The notes: generated by a model not told the origin, from the letters alone. Positions 26,678 through 37,068 are shown, numbered from the stretch's first letter. The stretch: 58,398 nt of DNA from Prochlorococcus sp. AG-442-N17 (GCA_003212375.1 QCPY01000007.1:1-58398), one strand, 5' to 3'. Made by a program: numbers and translations.

Positions 26678-26923
26678 ATGGGTGAAGCAAAAAGGAGAAA
26701 ATCATTAGGTCTTCCTCCCAAAAAAAATAATATTAAAAATAAAGCTGATCAATCACCCAGAATCATTGATTGGTTACCCATAACAGTTAATCAGAAAGAT
26801 AGTTTTATTAAACTAAGCATTAAAGCTGGTTGGTTCGGAATTGGAGCCTTAGTTATTGTATGGTTAATTGTTAGATTTATTGGGCCAGCTGCAGGTTGGT
26901 GGATTCCAGCTGACTCCTTATGA
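26678..26923 (+). CDS. DUF2839 small membrane protein
   Basis: An 81-residue protein of the cyanobacterial DUF2839 family. It begins MGEAKRRKSLGLPPK, the family's basic signature, and has a single membrane segment near residues 50-67 (WFGIGALVIVWLIVRFIG) followed by PAAGWWIPAD. It is probably a thylakoid or plasma-membrane protein. Function unknown. It starts 26 bp after the DinG-like gene and ends 2 bp from the convergent recA gene. Confidence 0.8.
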   Translation: MGEAKRRKSLGLPPKKNNIKNKADQSPRIIDWLPITVNQKDSFIKLSIKAGWFGIGALVIVWLIVRFIGPAAGWWIPADSL

Positions 26924-26925
26924 AT

Positions 26926-28038
26926 CTAAGCTACTGTTTTAATATCATTTGCAATAATTGTATTTTCTGGTTTGTTATTTAACACCTTCATAGAATTAGA
27001 GCTAACTTCTGTTCCATCTGTGAGCTTGCTTTTCACAATAGATGCTACTTTATTCTTTATTTCTAGGTTCTGATCTAACCAAATAATTGTGTTATCTCTT
27101 CCTTGACCAATATTTTCTCCTTCATAACTATACCAAGCCCCTCTCCTAATTATGATATTAGTCTCTTCTGCTAAATCTAATAAACATCCTGTTGTACTAA
27201 TTCCTTGGCCGAATAAAATATCAAATTCTGCAATTCTAAATGGAGGAGCTACTTTATTTTTTGCTACTTTAACTTTTGCTCTTATTCCATATTCTTCCGT
27301 ACCTCTTTTGAGAGTTTGAATTCTTCTAATATCAAGTCTTACAGAAGCATAAAACTTTAATGCATTACCTCCTGTGGTTGTTTCTGGATTCCCATATGTT
27401 ACACCGATTTTTAGGCGTAATTGATTGAGGAATATCACTGTACATCCTGATTTTCCAATATTACCGGTTATTTTTCTCATTGCTTGACTCATTAACCTCG
27501 CCTGGCTTCCTATTACGTGATCTCCCATTTCTCCTTCTATTTCTGCTCTCGGAGTTAGTGCTGCTACTGAGTCAACAACGACAAGGTCTACAGCAGTTGA
27601 TCTTATGAGTTGATCAACTATTTCTAAAGCCATTTCACCAGTATCTGGTTGAGAAACCAGCAAATTTTCGACATCTACGCCTAGAGATGCTGCATAGACT
27701 GGATCTAAAGCATGTTCGGCATCTACAAATGCAGCTATTCCTCCATTTTTTTGAACCTCAGCGATTGCGTGAAGAGTCAGTGTGGTTTTTCCTGAACTTT
27801 CAGGTCCATATACTTCAACGACTCTTCCTTTTGGATAGCCTCCTCCCAAAGCTAAATCTAACGTAAGTGCCCCTGTAGATATCGTTTCAACTTTCATCCT
27901 GGATGCATCTCCTAGCCTCATTATTGAGCCTCTACCAAAGTTTCTTTCTATTTGACCTAAGACAAGATTCAACGCTTTGTCTTTTTCTTTTGATGATGAT
28001 TCTGTTGAATCTTTTTTTCTTCTTTCTTCAAAACTCAT
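26926..28038 (-). CDS. recA: Recombinase RecA
   Basis: RecA, 370 residues, forms filaments on single-stranded DNA, drives strand exchange and promotes LexA self-cleavage. Motifs present: [10 protein letters not shown] (Walker A), [18 protein letters not shown], the L2 region [17 protein letters not shown], and [13 protein letters not shown] cyanobacterial LexA-type box lies 83 bp upstream, so SOS control is likely. The ATG at 28038 gives [11 protein letters not shown], a charged lead common in picocyanobacteria. Confidence 0.98.
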   Translation of the reverse strand: MSFEERRKKDSTESSSKEKDKALNLVLGQIERNFGRGSIMRLGDASRMKVETISTGALTLDLALGGGYPKGRVVEVYGPESSGKTTLTLHAIAEVQKNGGIAAFVDAEHALDPVYAASLGVDVENLLVSQPDTGEMALEIVDQLIRSTAVDLVVVDSVAALTPRAEIEGEMGDHVIGSQARLMSQAMRKITGNIGKSGCTVIFLNQLRLKIGVTYGNPETTTGGNALKFYASVRLDIRRIQTLKRGTEEYGIRAKVKVAKNKVAPPFRIAEFDILFGQGISTTGCLLDLAEETNIIIRRGAWYSYEGENIGQGRDNTIIWLDQNLEIKNKVASIVKSKLTDGTEVSSNSMKVLNNKPENTIIANDIKTVA

Positions 28039-28120
28039 TTTTCGCTTTCTTAAGGTGATTTCATAATTATTTTAAATCAAGAATTATATATAAAATTCAA
28101 ATTTAATAATTACAATAAAT

Positions 28121-28134
28121 AGTACATCCGTACT
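28121..28134 (-). promoter_or_regulatory. LexA-type SOS box upstream of recA
   Basis: Read toward recA the site is AGTACGGATGTACT. It fits every position of the published cyanobacterial LexA consensus RGTACNNNDGTWCB. It lies about 83 bp before the recA start. A possible -10 (TATAAT on the minus strand, 28088-28083) is closer to the gene, so the box is upstream of or overlapping the -35 area. Confidence 0.7.
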
Positions 28135-28148
28135 CTAGCTGAAGATAT

Positions 28149-28925
28149 TCAAATTGCAACTAATTGTTCTAAATCTTTTAATTTTAATAATTTAATTTCA
28201 TAAGGCAGATTATTTCTATCAGTTTTTTTTAAATATCCCCAATCAGCTAAGTAACAAGGTATGTCCATTGTGCAATTATTTTCCTTAATATCAACTAATG
28301 TTTTTTTCCTATCTTCTATAAAACCCAAAATTTCATATTCATTTGAAAGTTCTGACGCTATTTCTACTTTTGTTCCAGATTCATAACCAAAAATTAATTC
28401 TGGAAATATATTTAATTTGCTAAGAATCTTTTCTGCAAATATCTTACCTTTTGTTGTTATAATTCCCGATTTTATTTTATCCTTCTTTATTCTTTCTATA
28501 AAATCAATAACTTCATAAAACGGTTTATGTAAGTTTACCCAACTGTCAAAATCTTTATCAATTTGATATTTTCTTGATTTATCAAGGCATGTTTGTAAGT
28601 GTTCAGAAGACCAGGAATTTTTTAAAAGAATTTCTTTACAGTTTTGATGATATTTTTTTTGAAAATTAATTTTATTTTTATTATTTAATGAATTTTCTCT
28701 TTTGATAATTTCGTGGACAATTATCAACATTTCCCATCCATATTTAACCCAGGGTCTCATTTCTATGAAGGTATTTGAAACTTGCTTAAAATGATTGTTT
28801 TCAATAATTATTTCTGGGGAACCTAAATATTTTTGACAAGCTAACAATGCACTATGCCAGTACTCATTCATTCCATCAACAATTACTCCATCAAAATCAA
28901 AAAGAAATAATTTCTTAGAGTACAC
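28149..28925 (-). CDS. HAD-superfamily hydrolase
   Basis: A 258-residue haloacid-dehalogenase-fold protein. Motif I FDFDGVIVDG holds the nucleophile Asp near residue 9; IITTKG is motif II; KILSKLNIFPELIFGYESGTK and FIEDRKKTLVDI form the later Lys and Asp motifs. It is likely a small-molecule phosphatase; the substrate is unknown. The start is GTG at 28925. It lies directly upstream of recA on the same strand, but the recA SOS box and promoter fall between them, so they need not be one unit. Confidence 0.8.
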   Translation of the reverse strand: MYSKKLFLFDFDGVIVDGMNEYWHSALLACQKYLGSPEIIIENNHFKQVSNTFIEMRPWVKYGWEMLIIVHEIIKRENSLNNKNKINFQKKYHQNCKEILLKNSWSSEHLQTCLDKSRKYQIDKDFDSWVNLHKPFYEVIDFIERIKKDKIKSGIITTKGKIFAEKILSKLNIFPELIFGYESGTKVEIASELSNEYEILGFIEDRKKTLVDIKENNCTMDIPCYLADWGYLKKTDRNNLPYEIKLLKLKDLEQLVAI

Positions 28926-28943
28926 TCAATTAAGTTTTTAAAA

Positions 28944-29015
28944 CTGGGCCGCTAGGATTCGAACCTAGGAATGTCGAGACCAAAACCCGATGCCTTACCA
29001 CTTGGCGACGGCCCA
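28944..29015 (-). tRNA. trnQ: tRNA-Gln (TTG)
   Basis: On the minus strand the acceptor TGGGCCG pairs with CGGCCCA, the anticodon loop TTTTGGT gives TTG, and the T arm holds GGTTCGAATCC. The discriminator is G as usual for Gln. It lies between the HAD gene and ldpA. Confidence 0.95.
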
Positions 29016-29109
29016 ATGGATCTTTATTTTAATACATAGCAAGATTTTTTTCTATCAAAAAATATAAATTTTGTATTCTAAATATTATATGAATTTATTT
29101 TTTCAAAAA

Positions 29110-30129
29110 TTATTTGCATTGGATTATTTTCCATGGCTTTAGTAAGTTTTTTGCTTTTTTGATTGCTAAAGACATTTTTTCTGGATATTCATATAATTTT
29201 TTATTATTTTTATCAGCATATTCAATAAAAGGTTCCATTATTTTCCTCGCATAACTCCCAAAAGCAATTCCATCAGGAAAATTACTTGTTGTCAAAAATT
29301 CATGAGTTTTCCCATTTGTACCTCCTGCTATTTGAATTAGACCTGGCGGAAGTTGAGATCCTATATTTTCCCATAACATAACTGCATCTTTTCCTGTTTT
29401 TGGTCCTAGATCACCAGACATTGGCCTTCCATCTAGTTGCCAAATAAGAGGTACATTATGTTCAAGTAAAATTTCATACCGATCCCAGAGTGCTTTTGAA
29501 AGATCTATTGGTTTTTTTTTTGATTGATTTAACCCACAACTGACAGATATTTTTTCAAGCTTTATCCCTGAATTTTTAATTAGATTGGCGACTTTTGTAA
29601 AAGAATCTAATCGATTAATTTCTGTATGAATTTCTACTGCATCAGGTTTAATTACTTTGAGAGTATTTGGTAAATCAGTATTTGATAAATTGTATTCATA
29701 TTCATAAATTAAATTTAAGGGGCAACTATTTATACATCTTCCACATCCATAGCATTTATTCTCTTTGACTCCGGAATAATCAATTGCAGATGTAGGACAA
29801 ATCTTTTCACATGGTCTGGAGCAATTAGAGGGGCATTTCAATGGATCAAATTTTGCTTTACGAAAATGTATATCCTTTCCATCACTAATGCTTATCATCA
29901 ATCCAGGAGATGTACCAAATATCTCTTTGGCCCAATTTATACCATTTCTTGCGGCTTTAACAATGGATTGATCGGCGGCAACATCAATATAGTCAATTCC
30001 AGCAGCTGAATAAACAGCACATAAGTCTTCTATAGCAACAATATCTTCATTGCTAGCTCCACAAATTAATTTAACCCATTTGCCTGATACCTTTTTATTT
30101 TTTTCAAACAACTCAATTTCAGAATTCAT
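29110..30129 (-). CDS. ldpA: Light-dependent period protein LdpA
   Basis: A 339-residue iron-sulfur protein. Two ferredoxin-type clusters of cysteines are seen: Cys99, 103, 107 and 111, then Cys126, 129, 132 and 136 ([12 protein letters not shown]). The N-terminal [33 protein letters not shown] is typical of LdpA. In Synechococcus elongatus LdpA senses redox state and adjusts the circadian clock. Prochlorococcus has a reduced clock, so its role here may differ. The start overlaps ndhN by 11 nt, indicating one transcript. Confidence 0.9.
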   Translation of the reverse strand: MNSEIELFEKNKKVSGKWVKLICGASNEDIVAIEDLCAVYSAAGIDYIDVAADQSIVKAARNGINWAKEIFGTSPGLMISISDGKDIHFRKAKFDPLKCPSNCSRPCEKICPTSAIDYSGVKENKCYGCGRCINSCPLNLIYEYEYNLSNTDLPNTLKVIKPDAVEIHTEINRLDSFTKVANLIKNSGIKLEKISVSCGLNQSKKKPIDLSKALWDRYEILLEHNVPLIWQLDGRPMSGDLGPKTGKDAVMLWENIGSQLPPGLIQIAGGTNGKTHEFLTTSNFPDGIAFGSYARKIMEPFIEYADKNNKKLYEYPEKMSLAIKKAKNLLKPWKIIQCK

Positions 30130-30589
30130 TCAAAATATAATCATTTAAAGATTTCCATTCAAGTTTTCTAGAACCACCCATTTCAACAACTATTTTTAGT
30201 TTGTTATCTGTAGTACATAATTTAATTAAGCTTTCTAGCTCAGACTGAGATAAGACTTGTCCTTCAAGCAGCCATAATAGTTTATTCTTATCTTCTTCAT
30301 TAAAAAGTTCAGATGCTTGAGGAATAACTTGTTGAACTTCTCCAAGAGCACCATTCCTACCGATACTTTGATGACCGAGGTGAGGTGGCCTTACACCATG
30401 TAATTTAAGCAAAAATACTTCAGGATCACCTAATCCTCGAGCTGAGGCTATGTAAGTTTTAAACCCTTTAGCACGCATTCTTCTCAAAAGACGAGTTTCA
30501 TATCCACCCTCAAGAGGAGCAAAGATTGCTAAACACTTATTTTTATGCAAATCGTCATGAAACTTTCGTCCTGATAGAAGTAATGGCAT
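30119..30589 (-). CDS. ndhN: NDH-1 subunit N
   Basis: A 156-residue subunit specific to the cyanobacterial and chloroplast NDH-1 complex, which carries out respiratory and cyclic electron flow. The sequence [50 protein letters not shown] and the end [15 protein letters not shown] are diagnostic. Length is normal. It heads a two-gene unit with ldpA and is divergent from the ribosomal cluster. Confidence 0.96.
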   Translation of the reverse strand: MPLLLSGRKFHDDLHKNKCLAIFAPLEGGYETRLLRRMRAKGFKTYIASARGLGDPEVFLLKLHGVRPPHLGHQSIGRNGALGEVQQVIPQASELFNEEDKNKLLWLLEGQVLSQSELESLIKLCTTDNKLKIVVEMGGSRKLEWKSLNDYILNEF

Positions 30590-30659
30590 AAAGATTCTCT
30601 TTATCTATATATTATTTCATTTTATGGTACTTGATGATGTACAATTTAAAATCGGTGAT

Positions 30660-30878
30660 TATTTTTAAGCTCGCAAGCTAGCCGAGCCTCTGAAAGCTTC
30701 ACATCTTTAGCGTTTCGTTAAAGGAATTTTGGACGGGTTTAACCCATAGAGAAACTTTCTAATTTAAGAAAAGTCTCATCCTTATCAAATTAATTTTTTG
30801 ATTTAATTTCAAATTTGAACCCGAAATGGATTTGAAAACGAATTAAAAATTAATTACTAGCTAGCGTATTCAAGTCTC
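30660..30878 (+). promoter_or_regulatory. Structured leader upstream of rplC
   Basis: The 289-bp divergent spacer between ndhN and rplC has no gene but several potential RNA hairpins on the rplC strand. CTTTAGCG/CGTTAAAG at 30705-30723 is 8 bp with one G-U and a TTT loop. GGGT/ACCC lies at 30735-30745. GCTCG/CGAGC lies at 30669-30687. CGGGTT at 30734-30739 can alternatively pair with AACCCG at 30818-30823. This looks like a ribosomal-protein leader, but no ligand is known. Confidence 0.45.
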
Positions 30879-31517
30879 ATGTCTTTAGGAATCTTAGGAA
30901 AAAAATTGGGGATGTCCCAATTATTCGATGATGATGGGAATGCAGTACCGGTAACTCTTATAGAGGCTGGTCCATGTCGCGTCACACAACTTAAAACACA
31001 ATCATTGGATGGTTATACTGCTATCCAAATAGGTTATGGAACAACGAAGGATAAGTATTTGAGTAAGCCTGAGAAAGGACATCTATTAAAGTCAGGTGAA
31101 TCACTCTTAAGGCATTTAAAAGAATATAGAGTTGAAGAAACTTCTCCTTATGAGCTTGGAAAAGAAATAACAGTTACAAGTTTTGAGGTTGGTCAAAAAG
31201 TGGATATAAGCGGTAAATCAATGGGACGAGGCTTTTCTGGATATCAGAAAAGACACGGTTTCAGTAGAGGACCTATGAGTCATGGTTCAAAAAATCATAG
31301 GGCCCCAGGCTCTACTGGTGCTGGAACAACTCCAGGCAGAATTTATCCTGGCAAAAGAATGGCAGGAAGATATGGCGGTAAAAAAATTACTACTAAGGGT
31401 TTATTAGTTGTCAAAATTGATGATCAAAAAAATTTGCTTGTAGTTAAAGGTTCGGTACCAGGCAAACCTGGCTCAATAGTCAATATCATTCCTAACAAAG
31501 GTGGAGCAAAATCATGA
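30879..31517 (+). CDS. rplC: 50S ribosomal protein L3
   Basis: L3, 212 residues, binds early near the 3' end of 23S rRNA and helps shape the peptidyl-transferase centre. [13 protein letters not shown] opens the protein; the central loop [31 protein letters not shown] is the conserved extension reaching the catalytic centre. It is the first gene of the cluster; in E. coli rpsJ would precede it, but here the leader region does. Its stop overlaps rplD by ATGA. Confidence 0.98.
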   Translation: MSLGILGKKLGMSQLFDDDGNAVPVTLIEAGPCRVTQLKTQSLDGYTAIQIGYGTTKDKYLSKPEKGHLLKSGESLLRHLKEYRVEETSPYELGKEITVTSFEVGQKVDISGKSMGRGFSGYQKRHGFSRGPMSHGSKNHRAPGSTGAGTTPGRIYPGKRMAGRYGGKKITTKGLLVVKIDDQKNLLVVKGSVPGKPGSIVNIIPNKGGAKS

Positions 31518-32146
31518 CAAATCTAGAAACCTTAAAATGGGATGGCAAAAAAGCTGGCAAAGTTTCAATTGATTTAAAAGTTGCTAAAGATACTTCTTCT
31601 GCCGATTTAATCCATAGAGCTGTGCTGAGACAATTAGCTAACAAAAGAAAAGGTACTGCTTCTACCTTGACAAGATCTGAAGTTCGTGGAGGTGGTAGGA
31701 AACCATATAAGCAAAAGGGTACAGGTAGAGCTCGTCAAGGATCAATTAGGACTCCATTAAGACCAGGCGGAGGTGTAATATTTGGCCCTAAACCACGTTC
31801 TTATAATCTGGATATGAATAGAAAAGAGAGAAGATTAGCACTTAGAACGGCACTAATGTCTAGAGTTAGTGATATCAAAGCTGTTGAAGATTTTGGTTCT
31901 ACATTAGATCAACCAAAAACTAGTGAGATAATAAATGGCCTCTCTCGATTAGGAATAGATAAGACAGAAAAGGTTTTAGTAATTCTTGAAAGTCCTTCTG
32001 AAATTATCAAAAAATCTATTAACAATATTGAAAAAGTAAAATTAATTGCTGCTGATCAGTTAAATGTTTTTGATATTCTTAATGCTAATAAGATAGTCAT
32101 AGGTCAATCAGCAATTAATAAAATTCAGGAGGTTTATGCAAAATGA
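31514..32146 (+). CDS. rplD: 50S ribosomal protein L4
   Basis: L4, 210 residues, lines the polypeptide exit tunnel. The basic loop [23 protein letters not shown] is the tunnel-reaching extension. In E. coli L4 also represses its own operon; whether it does so here is unknown, though the structured leader makes it worth asking. Both ends overlap their neighbours by 4 nt, indicating coupled translation. Confidence 0.98.
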   Translation: MTNLETLKWDGKKAGKVSIDLKVAKDTSSADLIHRAVLRQLANKRKGTASTLTRSEVRGGGRKPYKQKGTGRARQGSIRTPLRPGGGVIFGPKPRSYNLDMNRKERRLALRTALMSRVSDIKAVEDFGSTLDQPKTSEIINGLSRLGIDKTEKVLVILESPSEIIKKSINNIEKVKLIAADQLNVFDILNANKIVIGQSAINKIQEVYAK

Positions 32147-32445
32147 GCAAATTATTTGATTCCCGTTTGGCTGATATAATTCGTAAACCATTAATTACGG
32201 AAAAAGCGACAAATTCACTAGAAATTAACCGATATACTTTTGAGGTGGATCATAGAGCGGCAAAACCCCAAATCAAAGCAGCAATAGAGGTCTTGTTTAA
32301 TGTTAAAGTTATAGGAATAAACACTATGAATCCTCCTAGGAGAACAAGAAGAGTCGGTAAATTCTCCGGGAAACGTTCTCAGGTCAAAAAGGCAATTGTA
32401 CGTCTTGCTGAAGGAGACAAAATCCAACTATTCCCAGAATCTTAG
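32143..32445 (+). CDS. rplW: 50S ribosomal protein L23
   Basis: L23, 100 residues, sits at the tunnel exit and docks trigger factor and [41 protein letters not shown] and the basic [15 protein letters not shown] are typical. The ATG overlaps the rplD stop by 4 nt, with an AGGAGG-like site (ttcaggaggttt) inside the end of rplD. Confidence 0.97.
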   Translation: MSKLFDSRLADIIRKPLITEKATNSLEINRYTFEVDHRAAKPQIKAAIEVLFNVKVIGINTMNPPRRTRRVGKFSGKRSQVKKAIVRLAEGDKIQLFPES

Positions 32446-32456
32446 GAGTATTTATT

Positions 32457-33320
32457 ATGGCTATTCGTAAATTCAAACCCTATACACCTGGAACTAGACA
32501 AAGAGTCGTTACCGACTTCAATGAGATTACAGGTTCAAAACCAGAAAGATCATTAATTGTCTCTAAACATAGAAATAAAGGGAGAAACAATAGGGGAGTC
32601 ATAACCTGCCGTCATAGAGGCGGGGGACATAAAAGGCAATATAGATTGATAGATTTCAGAAGAGATAAAAGGAATATCAATGCCAAAGTTGCAGCTATTC
32701 ATTATGATCCGCATAGAAATGCAAGACTTGCACTCCTATTTTATGAAGATGGAGAGAAAAGGTATATTATTGCACCTGCAGGTATAAAAGTTGGTCAAAA
32801 TGTAATTTCTGGTGAAAATGTTCCAATTGAAGATGGTAATGCAATGCCTTTATCTTTTATGCCACTAGGATCAAATGTTCATTGTGTAGAACTTTATGCT
32901 GGAAGAGGTGCTCAAATGGTCAGATCTGCAGGTGCTAGTGCCCAACTAATGGCAAAAGAAGGAGATTATGTAGCTTTGAAACTCCCTTCTACCGAAGTTC
33001 GGCTTGTACGTAAGGAATGTTATGCAACTTTAGGGGAAGTAGGTAATTCAGAAATTCGTAATACGAGCTTAGGAAAAGCAGGTCGAAGAAGGTGGCTAGG
33101 TAGAAGACCTCAAGTAAGAGGTAGTGTTATGAACCCATGTGATCACCCACATGGAGGGGGAGAGGGAAAAGCTCCAGTTGGTCGAGCTGGTCCTGTAACC
33201 CCATGGGGTAAGCCAGCCCTTGGATTAAAGACACGTAAGAAGAACAAGGCAAGTAATAAATTAGTTGTTCGAAAACGTCGTCGCATTTCTAAGAGAAGTA
33301 GAGGAGGAAGAGATTCTTGA
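32457..33320 (+). CDS. rplB: 50S ribosomal protein L2
   Basis: L2, 287 residues, is essential for subunit association and the peptidyl-transferase centre. It has the OB-like and SH3-like domains, and the conserved [25 protein letters not shown] loop near residue 220-245 that includes the functionally key His. The tail is strongly basic ([14 protein letters not shown]). A clear AGGAG lies 11 bp before the ATG. Confidence 0.98.
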   Translation: MAIRKFKPYTPGTRQRVVTDFNEITGSKPERSLIVSKHRNKGRNNRGVITCRHRGGGHKRQYRLIDFRRDKRNINAKVAAIHYDPHRNARLALLFYEDGEKRYIIAPAGIKVGQNVISGENVPIEDGNAMPLSFMPLGSNVHCVELYAGRGAQMVRSAGASAQLMAKEGDYVALKLPSTEVRLVRKECYATLGEVGNSEIRNTSLGKAGRRRWLGRRPQVRGSVMNPCDHPHGGGEGKAPVGRAGPVTPWGKPALGLKTRKKNKASNKLVVRKRRRISKRSRGGRDS

Positions 33321-33358
33321 TTACTTCTATTTTTATTTTTATTTCAATTTCGTAAATC

Positions 33359-33634
33359 ATGGGACGCTCATTAAAAAAAGGACCTTTTATAGCAGATAGT
33401 TTGCTCAAAAAGGTAGAAAAACAAAATACTGAAAATGATAAGTCAGTCATCAAAACATGGTCTAGATCTTCGACTATTCTCCCCATAATGATTGGTCATA
33501 CGATTGCAGTTCATAATGGCAAGGCACATATCCCAGTATTTATTACTGAACAAATGATTGGCCATAAACTAGGTGAATTTGCTCCAACAAGAACTTATCG
33601 TGGCCATTTAAGAGATAAGAAGGGAGCAAGATAA
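33359..33634 (+). CDS. rpsS: 30S ribosomal protein S19
   Basis: S19, 91 residues, lies in the small-subunit head and contacts S13 and the A-site tRNA region. [20 protein letters not shown], the central [23 protein letters not shown], and [15 protein letters not shown] are diagnostic. It starts 38 bp after rplB and touches rplV with no gap. Confidence 0.98.
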   Translation: MGRSLKKGPFIADSLLKKVEKQNTENDKSVIKTWSRSSTILPIMIGHTIAVHNGKAHIPVFITEQMIGHKLGEFAPTRTYRGHLRDKKGAR

Positions 33635-34021
33635 ATGACAAAAACACCTGAAATGACAAAAAAAGCAACAGCATACGGCAAGTATATTCGCGGTTCTGCA
33701 TCAAAAGTAAGAAGAGTTCTCGATCAAATTAGAGGTAAATCTTATAGAGATGCGCTTATTATGCTGGAATTCATGCCATATAGATCTACAGATCCTATTA
33801 CAAAAGTTTTAAGATCTGCAGTAGCAAATGCTGAAAATAACTTAGGTATGGAACCTTCTTCTCTAGTGATATCTTCTGCTTCAGCAGATAATGGACCAGT
33901 TATGAAAAGATATAGGCCAAGAGCTCAAGGTAGAGCTTTTTCTATCAAAAAACAGACTTGCCATATTACTATTTCTGTTGAAGCTGCTCTTAATCAAGAT
34001 AATACGGAGGAACAAAACTAA
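33635..34021 (+). CDS. rplV: 50S ribosomal protein L22
   Basis: L22, 128 residues, reaches into the exit tunnel through its beta hairpin. The helix [27 protein letters not shown] and the hairpin [29 protein letters not shown] are intact. The stop shares one base with the rpsC ATG (TAATG); a GGAGG site precedes rpsC inside this gene. Confidence 0.98.
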   Translation: MTKTPEMTKKATAYGKYIRGSASKVRRVLDQIRGKSYRDALIMLEFMPYRSTDPITKVLRSAVANAENNLGMEPSSLVISSASADNGPVMKRYRPRAQGRAFSIKKQTCHITISVEAALNQDNTEEQN

Positions 34022-34755
34022 TGGGAAATAAAATTAATCCTACTGGACTTAGATTAGGTATCACCCAAGAACATCGTTCAAAATGGTTCGCTACTTCTAA
34101 AACTTATCCAATCCTCCTTCAAGAAGACTTTAAAATTCGTAATTTCATTCAAAAGAAATATAGTTCAGCTGGAATTAGTGATGTTTTAATTGCTAGAAAA
34201 GCTGATCAGTTAGAACTCGAATTGAAAACTGCTAGACCAGGAGTGATTGTAGGAAGGCAAGGAAGTGGTATTGAAGAATTAAGATCAGGTATACAAAAAA
34301 CTATTGGTGATAGAACAAGACAAGTAAGAATTAATGTAGTTGAAGTAGAAAGAGTTGATGCTGATGCATATTTACTCGCTGAATATATAGCTCAACAATT
34401 AGAAAAAAGAGTTGCCTTTAGAAGAACTATTAGGATGGCTTTGCAAAGAGCTCAAAGGGCTGGAGTTCTAGGTTTAAAAATACAAGTTGGAGGAAGACTT
34501 AATGGTGCTGAAATAGCTAGATCAGAGTGGACCAGAGAGGGTAGGGTCCCTCTCCATACTTTGAGGGCTGAGGTTGATTATGCAATGCGTGAAGCAAATA
34601 CAACTTATGGTGTCCTGGGTATTAAAGTTTGGGTTTTTAAAGGAGAGGTTCTTCCTAAAGAAGAACAAACTATCTCGGTCGGGGCGATGCCTAGAAGGAA
34701 GGGTAGTCGAAAAACTCAGCAATTTGAGGATCGTTCATCAAATGAGAATTCATAG
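34021..34755 (+). CDS. rpsC: 30S ribosomal protein S3
   Basis: S3, 244 residues, shapes the mRNA entry channel. [24 protein letters not shown] opens it, followed by the KH-type RNA-binding domain with [19 protein letters not shown], and the C-terminal domain with [16 protein letters not shown]. The tail is extended and polar ([19 protein letters not shown]). It overlaps rplV by one base. Confidence 0.98.
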   Translation: MGNKINPTGLRLGITQEHRSKWFATSKTYPILLQEDFKIRNFIQKKYSSAGISDVLIARKADQLELELKTARPGVIVGRQGSGIEELRSGIQKTIGDRTRQVRINVVEVERVDADAYLLAEYIAQQLEKRVAFRRTIRMALQRAQRAGVLGLKIQVGGRLNGAEIARSEWTREGRVPLHTLRAEVDYAMREANTTYGVLGIKVWVFKGEVLPKEEQTISVGAMPRRKGSRKTQQFEDRSSNENS

Positions 34756-34765
34756 GAGATAAAAA

Positions 34766-35248
34766 ATGCTTAGTCCAAAACGTACTAAATTCCGTAAACA
34801 ACACAGAGGTAGAATGAAAGGTATTGCTTCCAAAGGCAATACTATTGCCTTCGGTCAGTTTGCAATCCAAGCACAAGATTGTGGGTGGGTAACGGCTCGT
34901 CAGATTGAAGCAAGTAGAAGAGCAATGACGAGATATGTTAAACGCGGTGGAAAAATATGGATTCGTATTTTCCCAGACAAACCAGTTACTATGAGACCAG
35001 CTGAAACTAGAATGGGATCGGGAAAAGGTAATCCAGAATTTTGGGTAGCGGTAGTAAAACCCGGAAGAATATTGTTTGAAATGGGTGGTGAAGATATTAC
35101 AGAAGAAATTGCCAAAGAAGCTATGCGCTTAGCTCAATATAAATTACCAGTAAAAACAAAATTCATTTCTATTGACAAAAATTTAAGTAGTGATGCATCA
35201 GTAGAAGCAAAGGTAGAAACAGATTCAACAGAGGAGGTTAAAAAATGA
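34766..35248 (+). CDS. rplP: 50S ribosomal protein L16
   Basis: L16, 160 residues, positions A-site tRNA near the peptidyl-transferase centre. [19 protein letters not shown] and [35 protein letters not shown] are diagnostic. It has a roughly 20-residue acidic C-terminal extension ([16 protein letters not shown]) beyond the usual 137-140 residues, a trait of picocyanobacteria. GGAG precedes the ATG and the stop overlaps rpmC by 4 nt. Confidence 0.97.
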   Translation: MLSPKRTKFRKQHRGRMKGIASKGNTIAFGQFAIQAQDCGWVTARQIEASRRAMTRYVKRGGKIWIRIFPDKPVTMRPAETRMGSGKGNPEFWVAVVKPGRILFEMGGEDITEEIAKEAMRLAQYKLPVKTKFISIDKNLSSDASVEAKVETDSTEEVKK

Positions 35249-35463
35249 AAAACTCAGAATCTATTAAAGAATTTAAAAAGTTAAATTCTTCTCAAATTAC
35301 TGAAAAAATTGATCAATTACGAAAGGATTTATTCGACTTGAGATTCAAACAAGCAACAAGACAGCTCAATGAAACTCATCAATTTAAAATCATCAAAAAA
35401 CAAGTTGCACAATTACTAACACTCAGTAAAAGTCAATCCACTTCTCAAAATACAGCTGATTAA
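35245..35463 (+). CDS. rpmC: 50S ribosomal protein L29
   Basis: L29, 72 residues, is a two-helix protein at the tunnel exit beside L23. [52 protein letters not shown] covers both helices. Its ATG lies in the end of rplP with a GAGG ribosome site seven bases upstream. Confidence 0.95.
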   Translation: MKNSESIKEFKKLNSSQITEKIDQLRKDLFDLRFKQATRQLNETHQFKIIKKQVAQLLTLSKSQSTSQNTAD

Positions 35464-35471
35464 TTATTACT

Positions 35472-35738
35472 ATGGCACTTAAAGAAAGAATTGGTACTGT
35501 TGTAAGCGACAAAATGGATAAAACAGTTGTTGTTGCTGTAATCAATAGATACCCACATCCAACTTATAAAAAGATTGTAAGTAAAACTACTCGATACAAG
35601 GCACACGATCCTTACAACAAATGTGTTTTAGGTGACCGAGTTAAAATTAAAGAAACAAGACCCCTTAGTGCTCATAAGAGATGGGCTATAGATGAAATTT
35701 TAAACAAAACAATAAAGAATAAGGAGGATGAAAAATGA
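35472..35738 (+). CDS. rpsQ: 30S ribosomal protein S17
   Basis: S17, 88 residues, is an OB-fold protein of the small-subunit body. [43 protein letters not shown] and [18 protein letters not shown] are diagnostic. It overlaps rplN by 4 nt, and a GGAGG precedes the rplN start inside this gene. Confidence 0.97.
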   Translation: MALKERIGTVVSDKMDKTVVVAVINRYPHPTYKKIVSKTTRYKAHDPYNKCVLGDRVKIKETRPLSAHKRWAIDEILNKTIKNKEDEK

Positions 35739-36100
35739 TTCAACAGGAAACTTATTTAACTGTTGCTGATAATAGTGGCGCTAAAAGACTGCAGTGTATA
35801 AGAGTTCTAGGTTCTAATAGAAGATATGCACACGTAGGAGATGTCGTAGTTGCATCAGTAAAAGATGCTTTGCCAAATATGGGAGTGAAAAAATCAGATG
35901 TAGTTAAAGCAGTTATTGTCAGGACAAGACATACTTTAAGAAGAAATACTGGTAACTCAATTCGTTTTGATGATAATGCAGCGGTTTTAATTAATGAGGA
36001 TAAAAATCCAAAAGGTACTAGAGTCTTTGGTCCAGTAGCAAGAGAATTACGCGATAAGAATTTTACTAAAATTGTATCTTTAGCTCCGGAGGTTATTTAA
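35735..36100 (+). CDS. rplN: 50S ribosomal protein L14
   Basis: L14, 121 residues, forms an inter-subunit bridge and is the docking site of the silencing factor Rsf[27 protein letters not shown] and [30 protein letters not shown] match the family end to end. The rplX ATG is the next base after its stop. Confidence 0.98.
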   Translation: MIQQETYLTVADNSGAKRLQCIRVLGSNRRYAHVGDVVVASVKDALPNMGVKKSDVVKAVIVRTRHTLRRNTGNSIRFDDNAAVLINEDKNPKGTRVFGPVARELRDKNFTKIVSLAPEVI

Positions 36101-36457
36101 ATGTTGGACTCACTTAAACAGAAGAAAAATTCTAAACGAATAAAAATGAGAATCAAAACAGGAGACCTAGTCAAAGTGATTAATGGTAAAGAGAAGGGTA
36201 AGACTGGTGAAGTCTTAAAAACTATTCCTCTAGAAAATAGAGTAGTGGTAAAGGGGATAAATCTTAGAACAAAACATGTAAAACCCACTCAAGAAGGTGA
36301 AAGTGGGAGAATATTGACTGAAGAAGCATCCTTACATGCTTCAAATGTAATGTTTTTTTCTAAGGATAAAAATCTCACAAGTAAAATAGAATTTTTTATT
36401 GACAAAGAAGGAGTAAAAAAAAGAAGATTAAAGAAGACTGGTGAAATAATTGATTAA
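36101..36457 (+). CDS. rplX: 50S ribosomal protein L24
   Basis: L24, 118 residues, starts large-subunit assembly. The KOW motif region [27 protein letters not shown] is clear near residues 18-45. The N-terminal [15 protein letters not shown] is a short lead before the core; an internal ATG at residue 16 is an alternative start. CGGAGG precedes the first ATG, supporting it. A 74-bp gap follows, unusually long for this cluster. Confidence 0.95.
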   Translation: MLDSLKQKKNSKRIKMRIKTGDLVKVINGKEKGKTGEVLKTIPLENRVVVKGINLRTKHVKPTQEGESGRILTEEASLHASNVMFFSKDKNLTSKIEFFIDKEGVKKRRLKKTGEIID

Positions 36458-36496
36458 TTATTCATCAAAACGAGATTTCAATTTTCTTTTTTTCAC

Positions 36497-36518
36497 AATT
36501 CTGACAAAGACCAGAATT
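36497..36518 (+). promoter_or_regulatory. Hairpin ahead of rplE in the L24-L5 gap
   Basis: AATTCTG at 36497-36503 pairs perfectly with CAGAATT at 36512-36518 around an 8-nt loop, 13 bases before the rplE ATG. In E. coli, S8 represses the spc operon by binding mRNA at this same gene junction, so a translational control element is plausible. S8 binding determinants were not confirmed. Confidence 0.4.
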
Positions 36519-36531
36519 AATTTCAAAAATC

Positions 36532-37068
36532 ATGACTCTTAAAACTCGCTACAAAGAAACCATAAGACCAAAACTTTTAAAAGAACTCGGTCTTAAAAAT
36601 ATTCATCAAGTTCCTAAGGTTCTCAAAGTTAATGTCAATAGAGGTCTTGGAGAAGCCGCCTCTAATACAAAGGCTCTAGAAGCCTCTTTAAATGAAATGG
36701 CAACAATTACTGGACAAAAAGCTTTGGTGACAAGAGCTAAGAAAGCAATTGCAGGCTTTAAAATAAGAGAGGGTATGGCTATTGGTTGTACTGTTACCCT
36801 AAGGGGTGACAGAATGTATTCTTTTTTAGAAAGATTTATCAATCTAGCATTGCCAAGAATTAGAGACTTTAGAGGTGTAAATCCTAAAAGCTTTGATGGA
36901 AGAGGTAACTATACTTTGGGTGTTAAAGAACAATTGATATTCCCTGAAATCTCATTTGATAAAATTGATTCTATTAGAGGAATGGATATAACAATTGTTA
37001 CCAGTGCCTCAAACGATCAAGAGGGTAAAGCTCTTCTGAAAGAGCTAGGAATGCCTTTTAGTAATTAA
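36532..37068 (+). CDS. rplE: 50S ribosomal protein L5
   Basis: L5, 178 residues, binds 5S rRNA and contacts P-site t[72 protein letters not shown] and the closing LLKELGMPF are diagnostic. In E. coli rpsN (S14) follows; here rpsH follows after 10 bp, so S14 is encoded elsewhere. Confidence 0.98.
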   Translation: MTLKTRYKETIRPKLLKELGLKNIHQVPKVLKVNVNRGLGEAASNTKALEASLNEMATITGQKALVTRAKKAIAGFKIREGMAIGCTVTLRGDRMYSFLERFINLALPRIRDFRGVNPKSFDGRGNYTLGVKEQLIFPEISFDKIDSIRGMDITIVTSASNDQEGKALLKELGMPFSN

